Origin: a virus
Direction: 5' to 3' (one strand)
IMG/VR virus record: IMGVR_UViG_3300048925_000615
Span: 1-32,230 of that record
DNA length: 32,230 nucleotides
Below the pieces are notes generated by a model that was not told the DNA's origin, did no database searches, and saw only the letters and a program-made list of their open reading frames with translations. The translations under genes and the position numbers were made by a program. This document shows, one piece after another, positions 13,475 to 21,806 of the stretch (positions within the stretch are counted from its first letter, which is position 1; each line of letters opens with the position of its first letter).

Positions 13475-14646
13475 GCGCTGCCCTTCTCGGCCTCGCCCTC
13501 AAGGCCAAGCTGCATTCGCAGACGCGGAAGATGGTGCTGATCAAGCTCGTCGACTGCTGCCACGAGGACGGCACGCGGATCTATCCCTCGCTCGCGACCA
13601 TCGCAGAGGATGCCGAATGCTCGGTGCCGACCGCGCGCCGCGTGATGCAGACCTTCGTGCGCGTCGGACTGCTGCGCCTGGTCAAGGAAGGCGGCTCCGG
13701 CGCCAAGTCCACCAACCATTACGAGATGGATGTCGACCTGCTGGCTCGACTGCGGCGGCGCGAACTCTGGCCCGCGCTAGAGGCGGCGGCGGCGCATCAG
13801 CCCTTGCCCGATTGCGACGATGACGAGGCGCCCGACCATGCATCGGACGCCGGGGCCGGCCGGGTCCAGTCGGGTTCGTCATGCGAAAATAAGGGTATCA
13901 CGGTGGAAGGGTATCACGGTGATAGCCTTCCAAATCAGGCGGAAGGGTATCATCAGGGTGATACCCAACCCCTTAGTTATAACCCTTACTCTGAGAGAGA
14001 GGGTGCGCAGGGGCGCGAAGGCACGCCAGCGATCGAGCGCGAGCCCGAGCGCAAGCCGACCGCGACGCTCGACGACTTCCGCAAGGCGTATCCGCATGCC
14101 GGTGCCGACGATCAGGCGGCGCTGGCCTCGGCCTGGGAGGCCGTGCCCTTCGCCGAGCGGCAGGCGGCCATCGACGGCATTCCGGGCTTCGTCTCCGAAC
14201 GCAAGGCGGCGGGCTTCTCCAGCCGGCTTTCCGGCCCGAAATACCTCTCCGGCTTCAACTGGCGCCATGTGCCGAAGCAGGCCGCCGAACGGGCGGCACG
14301 GCAGGCGGCGGGCGCCTTCTGCGAGGTCAAGGGCTGGTCGAAGGATTGGTGGCTCGTGCTGCTGGCGCGCATCGCCGCCGGGCAGCGCGTCGGGTTCGTG
14401 GTGCAGCAGGCCGATGCCGGCAAGTCGCTCTCGGTCGCGGCCAGCGAGCTTGCGGCGGCAACCAAGCGGGTTGGCGAGCTGCGTAGCTTCCTCTGCGACG
14501 GGCCGGAGATCGACGCATGGCGGCCTTGGCTGGCGGCTCGCGGCGCCCGCATCCCGGTGTTCGAGGGGAATTTCCGCGTGTTTTTGCCGGGTGAGAGGCC
14601 GCCGGAAGGGCGCAAGGATGAAGGGGATGATCATGTCCGGTTCTGA
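13471..14646 (+). CDS. Replication initiator-like protein (lambda O-like plan) with in-gene iterons
   Basis: A 391-residue protein. Residues ~15-90 are a winged-helix domain (YPSLATIAEDAECSVPTARRVMQTFVRVGLLRLV), as in phage replication initiators. A hydrophilic, low-complexity linker (about 100-200) separates it from a conserved C-terminal region with DDFRKAYP and KYLSGFNWRHV. The linker DNA carries repeated GGGTATCA elements (13891-13966), the same plan as lambda O, whose gene contains the phage origin. Start chosen: GTG at 13471, overlapping the previous TGA as GTGA; GTG at 13462 is also in frame. I infer that the N-domain binds the iterons and the C-domain recruits host or phage replication proteins. 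No helicase or loader gene is recognised nearby. Confidence 0.85.
   Translation: MSAALLGLALKAKLHSQTRKMVLIKLVDCCHEDGTRIYPSLATIAEDAECSVPTARRVMQTFVRVGLLRLVKEGGSGAKSTNHYEMDVDLLARLRRRELWPALEAAAAHQPLPDCDDDEAPDHASDAGAGRVQSGSSCENKGITVEGYHGDSLPNQAEGYHQGDTQPLSYNPYSEREGAQGREGTPAIEREPERKPTATLDDFRKAYPHAGADDQAALASAWEAVPFAERQAAIDGIPGFVSERKAAGFSSRLSGPKYLSGFNWRHVPKQAAERAARQAAGAFCEVKGWSKDWWLVLLARIAAGQRVGFVVQQADAGKSLSVAASELAAATKRVGELRSFLCDGPEIDAWRPWLAARGARIPVFEGNFRVFLPGERPPEGRKDEGDDHVRF
13891..13987 (+). other. Candidate phage replication origin: iteron cluster inside the replication gene
   Basis: Five copies of an 8-bp element lie within 74 bp: direct GGGTATCA at 13893, 13909 and 13945, and inverted copies at 13920-13927 (TGATAGCC, one mismatch) and 13959-13966 (TGATACCC). 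The first two direct copies are 16 bp apart. The second copy is in a 27-bp near-perfect palindrome (13905-13931, arms GGAAGGGTATCAC and GTGATAGCCTTCC). The fifth pairs with the third across a 6-bp gap. An AT-richer stretch (13967-13987, around CTTAGTTATAAC) follows and could be the unwinding element. Confidence 0.65.
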
Positions 14647-15451
14647 GGCGGCGAAGGTTCTGGCACGGCAGGACAAGCTGTCCCGGGCCGAAGCCCGCAG
14701 GCTGCGGCAGGAGCGGCAGGAAGCACGCGAGGCGGCAGCGCGAGCGAAGATCGAGGCCGAGCAGCAGCGGCTCGTCACCGAGGCGAAGGCGGCGCGGGAG
14801 CGGGGCGAGATCCCGAACGCGGCTCCCTCCAAGAAATGGCAACCCAAGGGCAAGGCTGGCAAGGCGCCCGTGCTGGGCGAGCGATTGGTCGACGATCCTC
14901 TCGCGATCGAACCCGGCACGAAGATGAAGGCCATCGTCAATCTCGCCGAACATCCACTCGAGATGATGCTGGCGCGGCGGCGCCTCGACCAGCCGCTCTA
15001 TGAAGCCGGCGTGCGCTTCCGGCGCATCTACGAAGCAGCGGCGATCGGGCCGGGCCGGGGCATCGATCCGGCTCATATCAAGGTCGATGGCGGCAAGGCC
15101 GGCGATCCGCTGTCGGACAGCGTGGTGCATGCCCAGTTCGAGCTGAAGCGGCTGGCCCAGCAGCTCGGCCCGATCGGCGAGCGCATCGTCTCGGCCGTAG
15201 CCGGGCGCGGCATGACGATATCGGAGCTGGCCGAGCGGTGGCCGGGACCGGAGGCGACGCGCCAGAAGTTGGACTATCTGGGCATGCGGTTCCGGGAGGC
15301 ACTCGACTTCCTCGCCGGCGAGGTCTGGGGCGCGAAGGGGCCGGAGCGCGGGCGCATCGTCGGCATGCGGGCCGATGTCGTGATCTACGACGAGCAGGCG
15401 GTCGCGGTGGCGAACCAATCCTATCTGCGCAAGCGTGGGATAAGCCTGTAG
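14618..15451 (+). CDS. Hypothetical protein ending the early operon; candidate late-gene regulator
   Basis: A 277-residue protein. Residues ~15-65 are a highly charged coiled coil (Arg/Glu/Ala-rich). The C-terminal ~120 residues (VRFRRIYEAAA ... LGPIGERIVSAVAGRGMTISELAERW ... LGMRFREALDFLAG) resemble DUF6456-type regions and include a plausible helix-turn-helix (TISELAERW...ATRQKLDYL). The ATG at 14618 has GGAAGGG seven bases upstream; ATGs at 14627 and 14633 are also possible (AAGGGG before 14633). It overlaps the replication gene by 29 nt. As last early gene, just before a terminator-like hairpin and the late operon, it holds the position of lambda Q; a late activator or antiterminator role is inferred from position only. 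Confidence 0.75.
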   Translation: MKGMIMSGSEAAKVLARQDKLSRAEARRLRQERQEAREAAARAKIEAEQQRLVTEAKAARERGEIPNAAPSKKWQPKGKAGKAPVLGERLVDDPLAIEPGTKMKAIVNLAEHPLEMMLARRRLDQPLYEAGVRFRRIYEAAAIGPGRGIDPAHIKVDGGKAGDPLSDSVVHAQFELKRLAQQLGPIGERIVSAVAGRGMTISELAERWPGPEATRQKLDYLGMRFREALDFLAGEVWGAKGPERGRIVGMRADVVIYDEQAVAVANQSYLRKRGISL

Positions 15452-15528
15452 TATCGTCCTGGCAGATACGCCTTGACGGTTGACTACTGCGCAGTTGCGT
15501 GGCCTCTTTTGAATATCAGCACGAATCG
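15452..15528. other. Short early/late junction without a gene
   Basis: A 77-nt stretch between the early operon's last gene and the terminator-like hairpin. No open frame with a start and ribosome-binding site is visible. It is where a late promoter might lie; no convincing -35/-10 pair is seen. Confidence 0.3.
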
Positions 15529-15557
15529 CGCCCGCAGCCGGACACGGCCTGCGGGCG
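15529..15557 (+). terminator. Terminator-like hairpin between early and late operons
   Basis: A perfect 9-bp GC-rich stem, CGCCCGCAG with CTGCGGGCG, closes an 11-nt loop and is followed by TTGTCGTT, a weak U-tract. The position, 77 nt after the last early gene and 19 nt before the HNH gene, suits early-operon termination or a late-antitermination target. Confidence 0.6.
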
Positions 15558-15576
15558 TTGTCGTTGAGGGGTATGC

Positions 15577-15915
15577 GTGAAGCGGATCAAGACGTTCCGG
15601 ACCGCGCGCCACGTCCAGCAAGCAGCCGCCGCACAGCGTGAGTACGACCAGCGCCGGGCTCGCGAGAGCGAGACGCGCCGGCTCTATTGGACGGCGCGCT
15701 GGCGCAGGATCGCGAAGGCTCATCTCGACGAGCATCCGCTCTGCGTGATGTGCGAGGCGGAAGGTGTGATCGCGCCCGCGACCGTCTGCGACCACGTCAC
15801 CCCGCATCGTGGTGATGTCGATGCGTTCTGGTCCGGCCCCTTTCAGGGCCTGTGCAAGCGGCATCACGACAGCGCGAAGCAGCGCGAGGAGCGAACGGAC
15901 CGACGTCGAGGCTGA
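15577..15915 (+). CDS. HNH homing-type endonuclease (packaging module)
   Basis: A 112-residue HNH nuclease. The metal and catalytic residues are CVMC (C56/C59), CDHVTPH (D72, H73, H77) and LCKRHH (C93, H96, H97). HNH proteins at this position, immediately before the small terminase, are typical of HK97-like phages and assist terminase cleavage at cos; this is known for phages such as HK97. Translation starts at GTG with GAGGGG five bases upstream. It is the first gene of the late operon here. Confidence 0.92.
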   Translation: MKRIKTFRTARHVQQAAAAQREYDQRRARESETRRLYWTARWRRIAKAHLDEHPLCVMCEAEGVIAPATVCDHVTPHRGDVDAFWSGPFQGLCKRHHDSAKQREERTDRRRG

Positions 15916-16043
15916 CCGGGGGGGTGGTCGAAAGTGCCGGCCCCTCACCGCCTGCACCGGCCGCCCAGTGTTGTTCGTGGCGTCGCGAAATTTTCCAGCA
16001 ACATTTTTTTTGAGGAGGGTGAGGTCCGCCTCGCCGCGAGAAC
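15916..16043 (+). other. Intergenic region between HNH and small terminase; candidate cos region
   Basis: This 128-nt gap holds a run of seven Gs (15918-15924) followed by TGGTCGAAAGTGCCGGCCCC, and a T-run of eight near 16013-16020. A G-run with GTCGAAA between HNH and terS is a pattern I recall from HK97-like phages, where cos lies by the terminase genes. The exact cut site cannot be read from sequence. Confidence 0.4.
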
Positions 16044-16682
16044 ATGGGCAGGCGTAGCGATCCACCGGCGGTCCAGAAGGCGAAGGGCTATCCCGGCCGC
16101 CGGAAGGCGCAGACGGATGCCGAGTTGAAGGCCAAGGCTTCCGGCCCTTCGGCTGAGGATCAGTTGCTGGCCAGCATGGACTTCGCCGGCCTCCGCCCCC
16201 CTCCCCGTTTCGCCCGGAAGGAGTTCAAGGAAGAACGCGACGTCTGGATGGCGGTTGTGCCTCGCCTGAAGCAGACGCTCCGGGCTTCCGCTGAGTTTCA
16301 GGCTCCGCTCGTCGCCTATTGCGATGCCGTCGCTCGATACAACCGCTCGGTGCTGGAGCTTCGCCGCAAGGGCTACACCGTCAGCGTGAAGACGGTGTCG
16401 GGCGACAGCATGATGCGCGTGAACCCGTCCGAGAAGGTGCGCCAGCAGGCCCTGGCCGAGATCCTCGCGCTGTCGGACCGCTTCGGCTTCACGCCGCGCG
16501 ACAACTTCGCCCTGCTGATCGACCAGCGTCGCGTCCTCGAGGCGGGCGCCGGTCAGAGCCCGCAAGGCAATCTCGGTCTGAACGACGAGCCCGCGCCCGG
16601 CCAGACACCGGCCGCTGCGGCTGATCCGGTCGGCGGCATGGATCGCTTCGACTCGCCGCCTCCGGGCTCGCTGCCGAACTGA
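16044..16682 (+). CDS. terS: Terminase small subunit, P27 family
   Basis: A 212-residue P27-type small terminase, which recognises phage DNA at packaging initiation and hands it to the large subunit. It has the usual basic N-terminus (GRRSDPPAVQKAKGYPGRR), a helical core with LVAYCDAVARYNRSVLEL, the family motif MMRVNPSEKVRQQALAEILALSDRFGFTP (about residues 128-156), and an unstructured Ala/Pro-rich tail. The start codon has only a weak GAG upstream. It lies 8 nt before the large terminase gene. Confidence 0.9.
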   Translation: MGRRSDPPAVQKAKGYPGRRKAQTDAELKAKASGPSAEDQLLASMDFAGLRPPPRFARKEFKEERDVWMAVVPRLKQTLRASAEFQAPLVAYCDAVARYNRSVLELRRKGYTVSVKTVSGDSMMRVNPSEKVRQQALAEILALSDRFGFTPRDNFALLIDQRRVLEAGAGQSPQGNLGLNDEPAPGQTPAAAADPVGGMDRFDSPPPGSLPN

Positions 16683-16690
16683 TCACTGCC

Positions 16691-18451
16691 ATGCAGACGA
16701 GCGGGGCGGCGGTCGCTGCGACCGGCGCGCTCTGGCCGTTGCCGGACTGGCTCGCCGAGCATGAAACCGACCCGGCCTATGGTTGGGCGATCTCGGCATG
16801 GAAGCGGGCGGCAGCGCAGAAGGGCGCGTGGTTCGATGCCCGCAAGGCCGATCTGGTCGTCGCGAACTGGCCGCGCTGGTTCAAGCTGACGGCGGATCGC
16901 TTCGCCGGCGTGCCGTTCCGGCTGCTGAAGTGGCAGGAAATCGTCGTCAGGCTGCTGGTCGGGTGGAAGCGCCCGGCGGATCACATCGATCCGCATACCG
17001 GCAAGCCGGTCGTCTACCATGTACGGGTTTTCTCGCGGCTGCTGCTTTGGGTGCCGCGCAAGAACGGCAAGAGCGAGTTCCTCGCGGCGCTTTCGCTGCT
17101 GTTCTTCGTGCATGAGCGCCTCGTCGGCTCGGAGGGCTATTGCTTCGCCCGCGACGAGGACCAGGCGAAGATCACCTTCAGCCGCATGAAGAGCATGCTG
17201 CTGAAAGACCCTCTTCTCACCGGCGGCGCGACACCCCGTGTGACGATGACGGCGAAAGGCATCTATGTCGCGGAGACCGCCAGCGGCTTCCACCTCCTCT
17301 CGGGCAAGCCGGACGGCAAGCACGGGCGCATGCCGCAGGTCATCACCGGCGACGAGATGCACGAGTGGGAAACCCGCGACCTCGAGGACAACCTCCGACA
17401 GGGCACAGGCACGAGGCTTCAGCCGGTCGAGCTCTATGCCTCGACGGCGGGGCTGAAGAGCAAGGTCGTCGGTTTCGGCCTCTGGGAGGAAACGCTCGGC
17501 ATCCTCGATGGTACGATCGAGGACGGCTCGACGCTGGCGGTCATCTTCGCGGCCGATCCGGATGACGACTGGCAGGACGAAAAGATCTGGGCAAAGGCCA
17601 ACCCGACGATCGGGCTGACGCCGACCTGGGATTACATCCGCAAGGAAGCCGCGAAGGCAAAGGGCAATCCCCGCGCCGAGGCGGCCTTCCGACGCTACCA
17701 TCTGAACCAATGGGTCGAGCAGACGGTCCGCTGGCTCAATCGCGAGAAATGGCTTGCCTGCGCACCCGATCCGGAAGCGTGGCGGACGCGCCGCGAAGCG
17801 CTCAAGGGCCGGCACTGCCATATCGCGGTCGACGTTTCGGCGACGCAAGACATCACGGCGAAGGTCCAGATCTTCGAACCGGAGGCAGACGGCGAGCCTT
17901 ATCTGCTGCTGCCGCAGTTCTGGATTCCGGAAGGCACGCTCGCCGCCCGCAAAAGGCGGGACCGGGTGACACCTTGGGCGAAATGGATCGAGATCGGCGC
18001 CCTGGAGACAACGCCGGGCGATGCCGTCGACCAGAATTTCGTGATGAAGGCGGTCAAGCAGGATCTCGACGATTTCGAGGTCGGCGCGATCGGCTTCGAC
18101 CCGTGGAACGCCGCGAAGCTGATCGGCGACCTGCAGCGTGATGGTGTCGACCCGGAAGTGCTCGTCGAGATGCGGCAGGGCATCCTGACGCTGGGCGAGC
18201 CCTCCAAGGAATTCGAGCGCCTGGTCCTGACCGGGCTGATGGATCATGGCGGGCACCCCGTGCTCGCCTGGATGGCGGGGCATGTCCAAGTGCGCTTCGA
18301 CGAAAACATGAATTTCATGCCGGCTCGCAAGCGCTCGGCCGACAAGATCGACGGCATCGTCGCGTCAGTGATGGCGCTCGGGCTGACGATGGGCGAGCGC
18401 GAAGACGACAGCCTCGACGCCTATCTCGCGAGCCTGAGGAAATCCGCGTGA
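16691..18451 (+). CDS. terL: Terminase large subunit
   Basis: A 586-residue large terminase, the ATPase/nuclease that drives DNA into the prohead. The ATPase domain has a Walker A-like VPRKNGKS (121-128) and Walker B ITGDEMHE (218-225). The C-terminal RNase H-like nuclease has acidic residues at HIAVDVSATQD (about 377-387) and GFDPWNA. The length and order (HNH, terS, terL, portal) match cos-packaging HK97-like phages. Its final TGA overlaps the portal GTG start as GTGA. Confidence 0.95.
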   Translation: MQTSGAAVAATGALWPLPDWLAEHETDPAYGWAISAWKRAAAQKGAWFDARKADLVVANWPRWFKLTADRFAGVPFRLLKWQEIVVRLLVGWKRPADHIDPHTGKPVVYHVRVFSRLLLWVPRKNGKSEFLAALSLLFFVHERLVGSEGYCFARDEDQAKITFSRMKSMLLKDPLLTGGATPRVTMTAKGIYVAETASGFHLLSGKPDGKHGRMPQVITGDEMHEWETRDLEDNLRQGTGTRLQPVELYASTAGLKSKVVGFGLWEETLGILDGTIEDGSTLAVIFAADPDDDWQDEKIWAKANPTIGLTPTWDYIRKEAAKAKGNPRAEAAFRRYHLNQWVEQTVRWLNREKWLACAPDPEAWRTRREALKGRHCHIAVDVSATQDITAKVQIFEPEADGEPYLLLPQFWIPEGTLAARKRRDRVTPWAKWIEIGALETTPGDAVDQNFVMKAVKQDLDDFEVGAIGFDPWNAAKLIGDLQRDGVDPEVLVEMRQGILTLGEPSKEFERLVLTGLMDHGGHPVLAWMAGHVQVRFDENMNFMPARKRSADKIDGIVASVMALGLTMGEREDDSLDAYLASLRKSA

Positions 18452-19716
18452 GCCTGCTGCGCAGGGTGGTCGGGTTCTTCACCGCGCCGCGCCGGCTTGA
18501 CCTGCGCGACCCGGCGGGGTGGTCGGGGCTCGATGGCGACCTCGGCGAGTCCGTGACGGAATCGTCGGTCCTCGGCCAATCGGCCGCCTGGGCGTGCCTC
18601 AACCTGCTTGTCGGCACGGCGGCGTCGCTACCTCTGATGGTCTATCGCGATCTGCCGAACGGCGGTCGCGAGGTCGCGCGGGATCATGCGCTTTACCGGA
18701 TCCTGCACGACAGCCCGAACAGCGAGCAGACCTCGCTCGATTTCCTCGAGCAGATCTGCCTGTCGCTGGAACTGCGCGGCAACGGCTATGCCGAGATCGA
18801 CCGGATCGGCGACAGGATCGTCGCGCTGACACCGATTCATCCCGACGTGATGACCGTGCGTCGGGATTCCTCCGGCGACCTCGCCTATCGCTGGCGCGAC
18901 CAGGCCGGCCGCTACCAGAGCGGCGGCCAGCGCGAGATCTTGCATATCCGCGGCTTCGGTGGCGATCCGCTGGGCGGCATCTCGACGCTGACCCATGCTC
19001 GCAAGGTCTTCGGCCTCGGCGCGTCGATCAACCGGGCGGCGTTGCGGACCTTCGTCAACGGGCTTCGCCCATCGGGCATCCTGTCATTCGAGAAGACCTT
19101 CAAGACACCAGAGCAGCGCGACGAGCTGGAGCGCCTGCTCGTCGAGAAATTCGCCGGCGCGATGAACGCCGGCCGGCCCATGGTTCTGGAGGCCGGCGGC
19201 AAGTGGGAGCAGCTGACCTTCAATCCCGAAGAAGCGCAGATGCTCCAGTCGCGCGCCTTCTCGGTCGAGGAGATCGCCCGCATCTTCGGCGTACCGCCGC
19301 ACATGATTGGCCACACGGCCGGCAACACGAAGCTTGGCTCCTCGATCGCCGACATGACCGAGGGCTTCACGAAATACAGCCTGCGCCGCCGCCTCAGCCG
19401 GATCGAAAAGGCCCTGATGCAGCAGTTGCTCTCGCCTGCTGATAGGGCGGCCGGCGTGATCATCGAGTTCAACCTCGAGGGGCTGCTGCGCGGAGCGAGC
19501 GAAGCTCGGGCGCGATTCTATCAGCTCATGCTGCAGGCGGGCGTCATGACCATCAACGAGGTCCGCGCGCTGGAAAATCTGCCGCCCGTGGAAGGTGGCG
19601 ACGTTCCCCGCATGCAGTCGCAGAACATTCCGATCACGCAGGCCCCGGGTCTTTCCACGCAGATCGGCCACAACGGCGGCCCGCCGCTGGAGGATGACAA
19701 TGCTCAAAACGCATGA
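18448..19716 (+). CDS. Portal protein, HK97 family
   Basis: A 422-residue HK97-type portal, which forms the dodecameric DNA channel at one head vertex and nucleates assembly. Landmarks are SAAWACLNLLVGTAASLPL, the block RNGYAEIDR analogue (LRGNGYAEIDRIG), IRGFGGDPLGGIS and VEEIARIFGVPPHMIG. It starts at GTG overlapping terL. The 3' end overlaps the protease gene by 17 nt. Length is normal for the family. Confidence 0.95.
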   Translation: MSLLRRVVGFFTAPRRLDLRDPAGWSGLDGDLGESVTESSVLGQSAAWACLNLLVGTAASLPLMVYRDLPNGGREVARDHALYRILHDSPNSEQTSLDFLEQICLSLELRGNGYAEIDRIGDRIVALTPIHPDVMTVRRDSSGDLAYRWRDQAGRYQSGGQREILHIRGFGGDPLGGISTLTHARKVFGLGASINRAALRTFVNGLRPSGILSFEKTFKTPEQRDELERLLVEKFAGAMNAGRPMVLEAGGKWEQLTFNPEEAQMLQSRAFSVEEIARIFGVPPHMIGHTAGNTKLGSSIADMTEGFTKYSLRRRLSRIEKALMQQLLSPADRAAGVIIEFNLEGLLRGASEARARFYQLMLQAGVMTINEVRALENLPPVEGGDVPRMQSQNIPITQAPGLSTQIGHNGGPPLEDDNAQNA

Positions 19717-20332
19717 TTTCGCGCTGGAGACGAAGGCTGTCGGTGACGAAGGTCAGGTCGAGGGCCTTGCCGTAGGTTACGGCAACCTCGATCGGGGCGG
19801 AGATATCGTCCTGCCAGGTGCCATTACTGCTTCGATCGGCAGGAAATCCGCCTTGCCGATGCTGATGTATCACGATCAGAAGCGACCGGTCGGCGTGTGG
19901 AACTCGTTCACCGAAGTTTCCGATGGCCTGCTGGTCAAAGGCCGGTTCTCGATGTCCACTGAACTCGGTCGGGAGGCGCATGCGCTGGTCAAGGATGGCG
20001 CGTTGCGGGGCCTGTCTATGGGGTTCAAGCCCTTGAAAGAGAAGCAAGTCGGCCGCGCAAACCACCTGATCGAGGTGGATCTGCACGAGATCAGCCTCTG
20101 CACGATCCCCATGAACGAGAAGACGCTGATCACTGACGTCAAATCCATCTTGGACGCCGGCAAGCTGCCGACGATCCGCGAATTCGAGGAGTTCCTGCGG
20201 GATGCAGGCGGCTTCTCCAAAAGCCTTGCCGCGGCGCTCGCGGGCAAGGCGGCGCCGCATCTTCGGGGGGAGCCCGAGGCGAAGGCGAACGAGCCGGCCG
20301 CATTCCTGCGCGCCCTGCTCAATCAAGGCTGA
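19700..20332 (+). CDS. Prohead maturation protease, HK97 family
   Basis: A 210-residue HK97-type serine protease (herpes-protease-like fold) that cleaves the capsid delta domain during maturation. The catalytic His is in MLMYHDQ (H58) and the Ser in RGLSMGF (S106); a third residue of the triad is not assigned. The ATG at 19700 has a perfect GGAGG six bases upstream; ATG 19694 is in frame but lies directly after that sequence. It lies between portal and capsid genes, as in HK97. Confidence 0.94.
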   Translation: MLKTHDFALETKAVGDEGQVEGLAVGYGNLDRGGDIVLPGAITASIGRKSALPMLMYHDQKRPVGVWNSFTEVSDGLLVKGRFSMSTELGREAHALVKDGALRGLSMGFKPLKEKQVGRANHLIEVDLHEISLCTIPMNEKTLITDVKSILDAGKLPTIREFEEFLRDAGGFSKSLAAALAGKAAPHLRGEPEAKANEPAAFLRALLNQG

Positions 20333-20358
20333 TCCTCAACCCCTGAACGGAGAACAAC

Positions 20359-21786
20359 ATGACCCGTATCCTGTCGCTTCTGGCGATCGGGCTGCTGGCG
20401 CTCGCCGCCATGACGCCCGTCGAAGCCCATGCCTCGGTCGGCGCACTCGCTTCGACCACCTCCCTCGTGCCGGCCGTCATGGTCGGCGCGGCGACCGTCG
20501 CCCGCCTGCTGGCCGTGTCCGGCCCGCGCGCCTTCCGCCCCTGCATCATGTTCGACAAGCCCGAGAGTGGTGGCCTCGACGGCAAGTCCGTCGAAGAACT
20601 CGCGGCCGGCGTGAAGAAGATGGTCGAGGAGGCCGTCGGCAAGGTCAAGGAAATCGCGGAGGAGGCCCTTGGCAAAGCCAAGTCCGGTGAGCAGATCTCC
20701 GACGCCACCAAGACGAAAGCCGACGAGGCGCTCGTCAAGATGAATACGCTGACCGAGCAGCTCGCCACGCTCGAGCAGACCGTGGCGAAGCAGAAGAAGG
20801 GTGGCGGCGATGATCGGCAGAAGTCGCTCGGCGAACAGTTCATCGAGGGCGACGGCTTCAAGAGCTTTCAGGACAGCGGCTTCAGCAAGTCGGCGCGTGG
20901 CGGCGATCTCAAGGTCAAGGCAACCCTGACCTCGGCCACGACCGACGCCGCCGGTTCCGTGGGTGACGCGGTCCAGACCACGCGCCTGCCCGGCATTCTG
21001 GAGCTGCCCCAGCGACGGATGACGGTTCGGGACCTGATCTCGCCCGGCCAGATGGATGGCTCGACGCTCGAATACGTGGTCGAGACCGGCTTCACCAACA
21101 ACGCCGGCATGGTGGCAGAAGCGGCGGCAAAGCCGTCCTCCGACATCAAGCTCGATCTGCGCTCGACCTCGGCCAAGGTCATCGCGCACTGGATGAAGGC
21201 TTCCAAGCAGATCCTGTCCGACGTCAGTCAGCTGCGCTCGATGATCGACCAGCGCCTGCTTTATGGCCTCGCTTTCAAGGAAGAACAGCAGCTCCTGTCC
21301 GGCGACGGCACCGGCCAGAATCTGTATGGCATCATCCCTCAGGCGACGGCCTACGCCGCCCCGGTCTCGCTCGCTGGCCTGACGATGATCGACGTGCTGC
21401 GGCTCGCGATGCTTCAGGCTGCCCTGGCGGAGTATCCGGCAACCGGTCACGTCCTCAACCCGATCGACTGGACTGCGATCGAGCTGCAGAAGGACGATAT
21501 CGGCCGTTACATCATCGGCAATCCGCAGGGCGGCACGGCGCCGACGCTCTGGCGCCTGCCCGTGGTCGAGACCCAGGCGATGACCGTGCGCAAATTCCTG
21601 ACCGGTGCCTTCAAGCTCGGCGCGCAGCTCTTCGACCGTTGGGAAAGTCGCATCGAGGCCGGCTACGAAAACGACGACTTCACGAAGAACCTGGTGACCA
21701 TCCTCGGCGAGGAGCGGCTCGCCCTCGCCGTGTACCGACCGGAAGCCTTCATCTACGGCGACTTCGACGTCGCCCTCGGCGCCTGA
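20359..21786 (+). CDS. Major capsid protein, HK97 fold, with an unusual hydrophobic N-terminal extension
   Basis: A 475-residue HK97-type major capsid protein. Residues ~75-150 are a coiled-coil delta-domain-like region (VEELAAGVKKMVEEAVGK ... TLTEQLATLEQTV), normally removed by the protease. The mature part runs from ~155 with family features QLRSMIDQRLLYGLAFKEEQQLLSGDGTGQNLYGI. Oddly, residues 1-63 begin like a secretion signal (MTRILSLLAIGLLALAAM, then PVEAHAS) and include a second hydrophobic stretch. GGAG six bases before 20359 supports this start; the internal ATG at 20548 (MFDKPES, where ordinary capsid sequence begins) has no ribosome-binding site. Confidence 0.93.
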   Translation: MTRILSLLAIGLLALAAMTPVEAHASVGALASTTSLVPAVMVGAATVARLLAVSGPRAFRPCIMFDKPESGGLDGKSVEELAAGVKKMVEEAVGKVKEIAEEALGKAKSGEQISDATKTKADEALVKMNTLTEQLATLEQTVAKQKKGGGDDRQKSLGEQFIEGDGFKSFQDSGFSKSARGGDLKVKATLTSATTDAAGSVGDAVQTTRLPGILELPQRRMTVRDLISPGQMDGSTLEYVVETGFTNNAGMVAEAAAKPSSDIKLDLRSTSAKVIAHWMKASKQILSDVSQLRSMIDQRLLYGLAFKEEQQLLSGDGTGQNLYGIIPQATAYAAPVSLAGLTMIDVLRLAMLQAALAEYPATGHVLNPIDWTAIELQKDDIGRYIIGNPQGGTAPTLWRLPVVETQAMTVRKFLTGAFKLGAQLFDRWESRIEAGYENDDFTKNLVTILGEERLALAVYRPEAFIYGDFDVALGA

Positions 21787-21806
21787 TCTCGCTTCAGCTG
21801 AGCAAG

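Noticed and set aside
13891-13966. CRISPR-like repeat array in the replication gene
   Set aside because: Repeats are 8-16 bp with irregular spacing and mixed orientation inside a coding linker; iterons fit, CRISPR does not.
13820-14617. Upstream part of the open frame that ends at 15451
   Set aside because: It overlaps the replication gene in another frame and is Arg/Ser/Pro-rich; the real gene begins near 14618 with a good ribosome-binding site.
16553-18289. A 578-residue minus-strand open frame opposite the large terminase
   Set aside because: It is a shadow in GC-rich DNA; the plus-strand protein has Walker motifs and the full terminase pattern.
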